Positions 57,876 through 64,000 of a stretch of 64,000 nucleotides of DNA are shown here, in pieces. Made by a program: the position numbers and the translations under genes. Positions within the stretch are counted from its first letter, which is position 1. Every line of letters starts with the position of its first letter. The notes beneath the pieces are model-generated. The model saw only the letters and a list, made by a program, of their open reading frames with translations, did not search any database and was not told the origin of the DNA. Origin of the DNA: Lachnospiraceae bacterium (lineage in GTDB: Bacteria; Bacillota; Clostridia; Lachnospirales; Lachnospiraceae); assembly GCA_910574865.1 (NCBI GenBank), contig CAJTDN010000006.1, forward strand, positions 186,001 to 250,000. Direction: 5' to 3'.

Positions 57876-59855
57876 TCAGCGCATGTTGTTTGTCTTGTGG
57901 TATCTGACAAAGGTGTCGTAGTATTGGGCGGGAATGCCTACGTCATAGCTTTCGCCCGCAATGTCACAAGCGATAAGTTGCTTCTTGGATGCCAAATGTT
58001 GTAAAGTACATGTTAAGTCGATTTCCTTCGCGGACTCGGTCAATTCGCTCTCTTCAATCTGATGGGCGAGGAGCTGAAAGACCTCGTCGTTCAAGATATA
58101 TTGTCCAAACGTGGCATAGTACTTGGCGTTTCCACTTTCGTCCGGAACGCCAAGTGTTTCTTTTGCCATGCTAACGGAAGGCTTTTCTACCATAGTGTGC
58201 ACGTCCATCAAGTAGGAACGTTCGGGCTGGAAGGTTCCATTGATGATTCCGTAGTTGGAAACTTGTTCAAGCGGTATAGACTTGACGGAAACCACGGATT
58301 TATTTCCACCAGCCTTGTTATAGGCGTTGATGGTCTGTGTCGTGCAGGAAAAGGCAATTCTGCTTTTGTAAATAAAATCGCCGAGCAGTAACAAGACGGG
58401 TTCGCCTTTTAGCAAGTCGTGGGCCTGATATACGGCGTGGCCGAATCCCTTCTTTTTCTTTTGCACGACATACGTGATTTTGCCGCCAATGGTATAAAGC
58501 CATTGATAATATTGGCGAACGGCTTTTGGAAGACGTTTTAGGAAGCCGTTGTCCATTTCATATTCGAAAAGTTTTTTATATTCTTCCACCTCGCGCTCTC
58601 CGACGATTAGGATGACATCCTCGATTCCGGCCGCGTCAAGTTCCTCCAGGATGCATACCAGTACGGGTTTTACTATGTCATTTTCATCAATTATCGGAAG
58701 GAACGCCTTTTTCGTAAAATGAGTCTGTGGATACATCCGCGTGCCGAATCCGGCAAGCGGGATGATGGCTTTACGAATCTTCCCTCCAGCTTGTAGTTCG
58801 AACGGGAAGGCCTCCATCTTGCGACCATCGTTTAAATATGCGACAAGTGCTTGTTGGCACGCCTTGTCCCTTGCAAGAAGCTGGACGCTCCCGTCGCCTT
58901 GCGAGCCGACTCCTTTCACGCCCCAGATATAGGGCTGGATGTTTGGATCGTTCATCACGGAATGTAAGATGGGCGAAGTTAATTCCTCAGGGCAAGCGGG
59001 GGCGATTTTTGCATCGAAGAGGGCTTGTGCCTCGTTCATGATTTTTCCGAGGGCTTCGGCATCGCCAGATTCGATTGCATCGCTTGCCTTGGCAATGATT
59101 TTATAATTATCCTTGCCTAATGCTTCTTGGACGTTCTGGTAAAGTTCGTTTTGGGCAAATGGGTAGGCCCGGTTCAGGTGGGAAAGTATTTTTCTGGTAT
59201 CCTTGCCCGCGCAGAGGTCGGCAAACACCCAGTACAAGGTTTTGCCGACTTTTAGCTTGCGAATGTTAATCTCTTCATCAGAAAAACGCATGATAATGGG
59301 TTGTTCTCCGAAAGCACAAGCCTGGTCAAGCCTGCCGCAACGCGACTTCGTGAGACGCTCCCCGTGGTAGGCCGCTCGCATTTCGCCCTGGATGCTCAAG
59401 TGAAGCTGGTATAGCTTGCTAAAGGCACGGGCTATCAAGACGCAAATGGCGGCACTGGAGGACAACCCCTTTTTCATCGGCAAAGTCACGTTCTTTACGT
59501 CGATGGAAATGCCACCGACATGGTAATTTTCCTCCATGTATGCGGCAACGCCACAGCAGTAGCTGAAAAAATTATCCTCCAGGGCATGCTGGCGCAAAAT
59601 TTCGGCATCCATTTCACATTCGAAATCAAGCGTCATCCCATCTTGGTTTATTGATTTTATGTAAAAGCAGGTGTTAGTTCTTGCACTGGCATAGATACCG
59701 AGGTTGATTCCGGTGACAATGGCCTGTCCTTCTAAAATTTCGGGATTTTGGCTGACATATTTTCCGGCCCAGTCACTATGTTCGCCGAACAAGCATAGTC
59801 GGCCGGGGACGAATAGTTCGATTTCCCGGCCATTGGTTTGTGCATAATGTTCCAT
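57876..59855 (-). CDS. Bifunctional GHMP sugar kinase / sugar-1-phosphate nucleotidyltransferase
   Basis: 659 residues. N-terminal GHMP kinase (about 1-355): GRLCLFGEHSDWAG (galactokinase-like substrate motif), LPMKKGLSSSAAICV (ATP loop) and KGVGSQGDGSVQLLA (third motif). C-terminal GalU-like nucleotidyltransferase (about 360-640): IIPLAGFGTRMYPQTHFTKK, LLLLGDFIY and VHTMVEKP. Together these would turn a free sugar into sugar-1-phosphate and then a nucleotide sugar. The order kinase-then-transferase is opposite to the known fucokinase/GDP-fucose fusions (FKP). The sugar is unknown. The ATG at 59855 follows AAAGGAGAA; an upstream extension to 59897 is unlikely. Confidence 0.88.
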   Translation of the reverse strand: MEHYAQTNGREIELFVPGRLCLFGEHSDWAGKYVSQNPEILEGQAIVTGINLGIYASARTNTCFYIKSINQDGMTLDFECEMDAEILRQHALEDNFFSYCCGVAAYMEENYHVGGISIDVKNVTLPMKKGLSSSAAICVLIARAFSKLYQLHLSIQGEMRAAYHGERLTKSRCGRLDQACAFGEQPIIMRFSDEEINIRKLKVGKTLYWVFADLCAGKDTRKILSHLNRAYPFAQNELYQNVQEALGKDNYKIIAKASDAIESGDAEALGKIMNEAQALFDAKIAPACPEELTSPILHSVMNDPNIQPYIWGVKGVGSQGDGSVQLLARDKACQQALVAYLNDGRKMEAFPFELQAGGKIRKAIIPLAGFGTRMYPQTHFTKKAFLPIIDENDIVKPVLVCILEELDAAGIEDVILIVGEREVEEYKKLFEYEMDNGFLKRLPKAVRQYYQWLYTIGGKITYVVQKKKKGFGHAVYQAHDLLKGEPVLLLLGDFIYKSRIAFSCTTQTINAYNKAGGNKSVVSVKSIPLEQVSNYGIINGTFQPERSYLMDVHTMVEKPSVSMAKETLGVPDESGNAKYYATFGQYILNDEVFQLLAHQIEESELTESAKEIDLTCTLQHLASKKQLIACDIAGESYDVGIPAQYYDTFVRYHKTNNMR

Positions 59856-59936
59856 GAATATTCTCCTTTGATTAATCTGGCTTTTTAAAGTATACAAGGG
59901 ATAGAAGGAAAAAGCAATATTTTTATCAAGGAAAAG

Positions 59937-61031
59937 CTATTTTGCGTAAAATAATATTTTTCCGGCAAATGGAATTTTACAGACCATATGTACGCCGATC
60001 CAACTGATGCAAGTGACAATGGCGAAAAGCAGGACAATTGAAATCGGTTTGGAGAATGTGTGGCTATAGGGCACTAGTAAAATCAGGATGGGATTGTGAA
60101 GAATGTAAATGCCAAAAGAGCATTTGGACAAGTCCCGAACTAGCTTTTGCAGGAACGAAGGTTTTCCAGAAGGGTCGTCCTCCGACCGGGGGGCATGATT
60201 GGCAGTTCTGGAAGAGAATTCAAAGATGCATAGGGCACATATGAGCAGTAAACCACAGTCATACCAGACGTTGTAAGGCCGGAGATTGTGATAAGAAAAA
60301 ACTTGTAGCAGGACGGTGCCAATAAAGGTGGAAATTCCTAGCAGGTATAGCAGGGCGGCGGGGATGCGCCGGAAAGCATCTTGGTAAACGAGATAACCAA
60401 GAATTAGGTAGAAGCCATAAATCCCTCCGCTAAAATCCAGAGACAAGGATGCGCTGATTGGGGAATGACCCAAGGAGGTGAGCATGACATTGGCGACGGG
60501 AAGCATAAAAAGGCATATAAAAGATACAATTGCGGGAAATAGTAATACATGCGGCTTCGTTTGTTGCAAAACAAGGGCGGAAAAGGGCAGAAAAAGATAA
60601 AGCCCCAAAATCATGGGCATGTACCACATATGTGAGTAGTCGCACGGTTCCAAGAAAAGTAGTTGCTTTATGAATGCAAAAAAATGGAAGTTTTTCTTGC
60701 CATATAGACACGGCAGGAGATAGAAAAGCACAATCCATAATTCGGTGGTAGAAAGTAAATGTAGCCACCTTGTTTTCCAAAAATATAGAATATTTTTTGT
60801 CTGATAGTCTCGGCCTAGTAGCAAATATCCCGATATGAAGAGGAAGAGCGGAACGCCAAGCCGCCCCAAGGTAAATGAGGAAAAAATGACAATTTCGGAA
60901 AAAATGCCCATAGGTGGAAGGGAGTATTCAAACAAAACATATGTGAGTTCTACTACGTGACATAAAATTACACACAAAATGGCGAAACTCCTTGTAATGT
61001 CTATAAATATGAGATGTTTATTCAATTTCAT
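59937..61031 (-). CDS. Acyltransferase-3 family membrane protein
   Basis: 364 residues, about ten helices. The N-terminal block FIDITRSFAILCVILCHVVE contains Asp and the conserved His25; GRLGVPLFLFISGYLLLGRD and HMWYMPMILGLYLFLP are typical. It fits OafA/WecH-type O-acetyltransferases. The ATG at 61031 follows GGAGGATCG; a longer frame to 61112 is rejected. It lies upstream of, and is co-directed with, the kinase-nucleotidyltransferase gene, possibly in one leftward unit, and is divergent from the next acyltransferase. Confidence 0.88.
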   Translation of the reverse strand: MKLNKHLIFIDITRSFAILCVILCHVVELTYVLFEYSLPPMGIFSEIVIFSSFTLGRLGVPLFLFISGYLLLGRDYQTKNILYFWKTRWLHLLSTTELWIVLFYLLPCLYGKKNFHFFAFIKQLLFLEPCDYSHMWYMPMILGLYLFLPFSALVLQQTKPHVLLFPAIVSFICLFMLPVANVMLTSLGHSPISASLSLDFSGGIYGFYLILGYLVYQDAFRRIPAALLYLLGISTFIGTVLLQVFSYHNLRPYNVWYDCGLLLICALCIFEFSSRTANHAPRSEDDPSGKPSFLQKLVRDLSKCSFGIYILHNPILILLVPYSHTFSKPISIVLLFAIVTCISWIGVHMVCKIPFAGKILFYAK

Positions 61032-61351
61032 ATGGTTCGATCCTCCTTCGAATAAATGGTTCATGGAAATGGAATGCCATATAGTTCGTACATGTTGATA
61101 AGATGGTTTCAAAAACTATCATAGCACATTTTTGCGAATTCTTCTATAATTGTATGTAATATTTATGAAAATTTATTGTTTATTTTTGTTGGAAACTGGT
61201 ATTCGTTGTGGTAGGGTGGTGTTTCAGGATTCTTGCGAGAAGAGAGTAATTTGAAGATTTATAGAAAAAGACTTGTAGTTTGAGGAAATATAGGATATGA
61301 TTTTCTCATAGATAGAAGTTTTTTCAAAAAGAAAAGCAGGAGATTGTTAGT
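61032..61351. other. AT-rich spacer between divergent acyltransferase genes
   Basis: No gene or strong hairpin was seen. It should contain two divergent promoters, but no pair of -35/-10 boxes stands out. The composition is strongly AT-rich, as in the surrounding genes. Confidence 0.5.
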
Positions 61352-62506
61352 ATGATTGGTTTATTACAAAAGCGGTTTACGAGAAAAGGGATTGAAGAGA
61401 GGGAAAAAAAGGAGGAGGTGGGAAAGCGGGTTGAATGGATTGATGCGTTAAAAGGAGTGTCCATTTTACTTGTCGTGTTTTGTCACTATGTGGTTTTGCC
61501 TGAAAACACAATTGTTGGAAATGTTGTCATGGCATTGGCCTGGGCGGCGGTGCCTTGTTTTATGATGGTCAGTGGCGCGGTAATGCATCAATCAGAGATG
61601 TTTGAGTGGAGAAAACATTTTCTGAAAATAGGGAAGACATATGTCGTATTATGCATATGGCGGTTGATTTATTTGTTGATTCACATAAGAATACAGAGCA
61701 TGCATTTTGGCAGGGCGCAATTGTTGAGCTACTTGTTTTTTTTGACGGATTTAGATGGCATTGATACGGGGGTAATGTGGTATATGAATGCTTACTTGGT
61801 TATGCTCTTTCTTTTCCCCGTCACACGTTTTTTGTTTTGTGAAAAGTTTCAGGGAAAGCATATAGGGAGAGAAATTCTGGTATATATGGCTGGAATCTCT
61901 GCAGTAGGTGGGATAATTATTCCATCTGTTAATTGGGGACTGGAACGAATTTGTATTTTCTTGCGGGTGGAAAAGATTAGCATAAATGGAATCGCAGCAT
62001 TGATGCCGTTTGTAAATCATGGAAACCTTTTGTTTTATTTTTTGGCGGGAGCATTCATATTTGAATATCGTGAGTGGGTCAAGGAAAAATTTGGGAGATA
62101 TAAAGTTATCTTATTTCCTCTTATATGTGCTGGTACAATGGGGCTTGTACTTGTAAAGTATATTGATTCCGGGTTGCTTATTTGGGGCGGGGTGTATTTG
62201 TCCGAAGGCTATAGTCATATGATGACATCAGTGATTTCGGTTGGAATGTTTCTGCTGTTCATGTGGCACGATTGGGAGTGGCGGCATGTAAATCATTTTT
62301 TGGCAACGTACATAGGACGACATACGATGGGAATTTATTATATGCATTATATTTTGTTGGCTGTATGTAGTGCCTTTATTTATCCGATGATACGAACCCA
62401 TTATTCCTTTGCTATGAATGTTATCAAGACAGTGATAGTGACGGCGTTTTGTGTGATGATTATTATGTTGTTGAAAAAGATTCCGTGGGTTAAAAATCTT
62501 TTTTGA
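61352..62506 (+). CDS. Acyltransferase-3 family membrane protein
   Basis: 384 residues. After a charged N-terminus, VEWIDALKGVSILLVVFCHYVV carries the family Asp and His45. AAVPCFMMVSGAVMHQSE, GVMWYMNAYLVMLFLFPV and the C-terminal MGIYYMHYILLAV are standard blocks. It is a predicted O-acyltransferase for a surface glycan or lipid. The ATG at 61352 has AGGAGATTG upstream. It stands alone between an AT-rich divergent spacer and the structured spacer at 62507-62822. Confidence 0.88.
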   Translation: MIGLLQKRFTRKGIEEREKKEEVGKRVEWIDALKGVSILLVVFCHYVVLPENTIVGNVVMALAWAAVPCFMMVSGAVMHQSEMFEWRKHFLKIGKTYVVLCIWRLIYLLIHIRIQSMHFGRAQLLSYLFFLTDLDGIDTGVMWYMNAYLVMLFLFPVTRFLFCEKFQGKHIGREILVYMAGISAVGGIIIPSVNWGLERICIFLRVEKISINGIAALMPFVNHGNLLFYFLAGAFIFEYREWVKEKFGRYKVILFPLICAGTMGLVLVKYIDSGLLIWGGVYLSEGYSHMMTSVISVGMFLLFMWHDWEWRHVNHFLATYIGRHTMGIYYMHYILLAVCSAFIYPMIRTHYSFAMNVIKTVIVTAFCVMIIMLLKKIPWVKNLF

Positions 62507-62822
62507 CATGTATGGGAAAATAGAGAATGTGTTTCAAATGGATGGATAAATTTACTGAAAATTAAAGAAAATTGTTATTTTTAAAAAGACTATAGATAAT
62601 TTAATGCAGTCATGGTATGATAAATAAAGTGCACTCAAGGGTATTTCTTAACACCGGTCCCAAAAGGCAGGTGGACTTTGTGAACTTGTCAAAGTATACC
62701 CGTCTGGGCATACCGTATCAAACGCGCTTCGCGCTAGCGAACTCTTAGAGTCCATTAAAGTATAGAAAAGGGATAAGCATGAGATTGTAAAAAAAGAAAA
62801 ATGTTTATTGGAGGTTTGAAGC
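62507..62822. other. Gene-free spacer with possible structured RNA
   Basis: No gene. GGGTAT (near 62639) can pair with ATACCC (near 62696), enclosing ACTTTG/CAAAGT; GCGCTTCGCGC and ACTCTTAGAGT follow near 62730-62750. The central part (about 62640-62760) is more GC-rich than both flanks. It could be a decayed or structured noncoding element. The HAD gene's ribosome binding site (TTGGAGG) is at the right end. Confidence 0.4.
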
Positions 62823-63401
62823 ATGAACGTGTATGATTTTGACGGGACGATTTATGACGGGGACGCGACGGTGGGGTTTATTTTTTATACGCTGCGGCAT
62901 CACCCGCTGGCGATGCTAAGGGCGCTGCCGAGGCAGGTTTCGGCGGTGGCGGCATATGCGGCGGGGAGGATTGACAAGACACGGATGAAAGCCAGGTCCT
63001 TTTTGTTTCTTCAGTATTTAAACGACGTGGAAGGCGACGTGAAGGATTATTGGGATAAAAACCAGCATAAAATCAAGGCATGGTATCTTGCCCAGCAGAA
63101 AGAGGATGACGTGATTATCTCGGCTTCCGCCGAGTTCTTGTTAAGCGACATCTGCGGGCGGCTTGGCATTCGCCATTTGATTGCCACGAGGATGAATCCA
63201 CACACAGGGGAAATTTCCGGGGCGAACTGTAAAGGAAAGGAAAAGCCGGGGCGGTTTTACGAAATTTTTCCAGAAGGGGAAATTGACGGGTTTTATTCGG
63301 ACCATGATTCCGACCGTTATATGGCGGCATTGGCGAAGAAGGGATACCTGGTGAAGAAAAATGACCTATTTGATTGGCCGTTTTCTGACAAGGAGGCATA
63401 A
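62823..63401 (+). CDS. HAD-IB family phosphatase
   Basis: 192 residues. Motif I is YDFDGTIYDGD (nucleophile Asp and acid/base Asp), motif II SASAEFLL, motif III Lys in KGKEKPG, and motif IV SDHDSDRYM. The helical cap between motifs I and II (RHHPLAMLRALPRQV onwards) fits the HAD-IB subgroup containing phosphoserine-phosphatase-like and lipid-phosphate enzymes. Composition is more GC-rich than the acyltransferase genes on either side. The ATG at 62823 follows TTGGAGG. The substrate is unknown; by context a phosphosugar or phospholipid is possible. Confidence 0.9.
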   Translation: MNVYDFDGTIYDGDATVGFIFYTLRHHPLAMLRALPRQVSAVAAYAAGRIDKTRMKARSFLFLQYLNDVEGDVKDYWDKNQHKIKAWYLAQQKEDDVIISASAEFLLSDICGRLGIRHLIATRMNPHTGEISGANCKGKEKPGRFYEIFPEGEIDGFYSDHDSDRYMAALAKKGYLVKKNDLFDWPFSDKEA

Positions 63402-63501
63402 ATTTTTTTGTTGTTTAACAATGGAATTAGAGGGTAGATTGAACGAATGCTGAAGTTTCTTGAAGGATGAAAAAGATGCCAAATTCTTTGGAGTATAAAA
63501 A

Positions 63502-64000
63502 ATGAGTGGGAATGACATGATGTTAAAGAAAAAGGAACGAATAGAATGGATTGACGTGGCAAGGGGAATCGCCATTTTGCTGGTCATACTTGGGCACAGT
63601 CTGGAAATGGGGAGCATGGTGAGAATGTGTATCTATTCGTTCCATGTTCCGCTCTTTTTCGTGTTAAGTGGTTTTTTTTATAAGTATGGAGCATTTTTGC
63701 CGTTTTTGTGGAAAAACGTGAGGCAAATATTGATTCCTTACGCCCTGACATTATTTGTGAGATATATTATATATGTCTTGTTGAAGAGAATGGCATGGAA
63801 GGTGGCTCTGCAAAAATGCTTTTGCACCATTTTTGCAGGAATGATCATGTCTAATGAGCAAGTGGGGCCTATTGGGGAGTTATGGTTTTTGGTGACATTG
63901 TTTGGAGTTAGGATGTTATTCTGGATTATTTCAAAATGTTGTAGAGAAAACGAAATGTCACGGGTGTTGATTGTTTTACTTGCAGTTATGTGTGAATTGT
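63502..64000 (+). CDS. Acyltransferase-3 family membrane protein (3' end beyond window)
   Basis: Open from an ATG at 63502 to the window edge, 166 codons. RIEWIDVARGIAILLVILGH gives the family Asp and the conserved His32, followed by YSFHVPLFFVLSGFFYKYG and a WFLVTLFG block. It matches the fucose/exopolysaccharide-type acyltransferase-3 group. TTGGAG precedes the start; an ATG-ATG pair at 63517-63522 is an alternative. About half of a typical 330-residue protein is visible. Confidence 0.88.
   Translation, partial: MSGNDMMLKKKERIEWIDVARGIAILLVILGHSLEMGSMVRMCIYSFHVPLFFVLSGFFYKYGAFLPFLWKNVRQILIPYALTLFVRYIIYVLLKRMAWKVALQKCFCTIFAGMIMSNEQVGPIGELWFLVTLFGVRMLFWIISKCCRENEMSRVLIVLLAVMCEL

Noticed and set aside
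58105-58160. ACTTGGCGTT/AACGCCAAGT inverted repeat resembling hairpin 1 of the 100-bp element
   Set aside because: It lies inside the conserved nucleotidyltransferase coding sequence and the rest of the element is absent; probably coincidence.

Overview
The window looks like chromosomal DNA of a strictly anaerobic Gram-positive clostridium, most likely a Lachnospiraceae member. The evidence is an [FeFe]-hydrogenase maturase (HydG) with its TM1266-type partner, a class III anaerobic ribonucleotide reductase, the Firmicute block murB-rapZ-whiA-HPr, a GHKL/LytTR two-component pair and an SEC-C methionine aminopeptidase. No rRNA, tRNA, CRISPR array, integrase or transposase was recognised.

Layout. 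0-5.7 kb: hyd genes (minus strand), acylphosphatase, proC, a small HTH regulator, a lipoprotein and an RluD-type pseudouridine synthase. 6-9.3 kb: murB, rapZ, whiA and an HPr-like protein with Asp at position 15. 9.4-16 kb: a lipid-kinase-family protein, an ABC exporter pair, a FapA/DUF342 protein and a stand-alone receiver. 16-19.8 kb: two WYL proteins, then RtcB RNA ligase. 20-30 kb: sugar-nucleotide and lipid-linked-sugar genes (DUF6020-like membrane protein, GT2, GtrA, an epimerase/dehydratase, ManC, ManB-type mutase, GtrB-type GT2), interrupted by one AT-rich orphan gene. 30-33.5 kb: a YdjG/YdjH/YdjI-like membrane-stress operon. 33.7-39.7 kb: MFS transporter, DUF1015, methionine aminopeptidase, LytTR regulator and GHKL kinase. 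39.7-42 kb: nrdD behind a pair of NrdR boxes. 42.3-64 kb: a visibly AT-richer surface-glycan region. It holds GT2, at least five acyltransferase-3 genes, a TylF-like methyltransferase, two other large membrane proteins, five related polytopic membrane proteins flanking a UbiA-type prenyltransferase, and a sugar-kinase/nucleotidyltransferase fusion. The fusion and one acyltransferase are on the minus strand.

How the genes may work together: ManB/ManC and the kinase-pyrophosphorylase fusion would make sugar nucleotides. The GT2 enzymes and GtrA would make and move polyprenyl-phosphate sugars. The UbiA homologue may make a polyprenyl-phosphate pentose. The polytopic membrane proteins are candidate GT-C transferases or polymerases, and the acyltransferases and methyltransferase would decorate the product. 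These links are inferred from gene content and position.

The most notable unexplained signals are: (1) a structured repeat of period exactly 100 bp at two loci, each time ending just before the ribosome binding site of the next gene (hydG, proC), with paired base changes in one hairpin; (2) the tandem membrane-protein family around the UbiA gene; (3) the WYL-WYL-rtcB arrangement; (4) the HPr homologue that keeps Ser46 but has Asp15; and (5) many short tandem duplications in the GC-rich part of the window, including a 36-bp repeat that re-creates a ribosome binding site and GTG start before the mutase gene.
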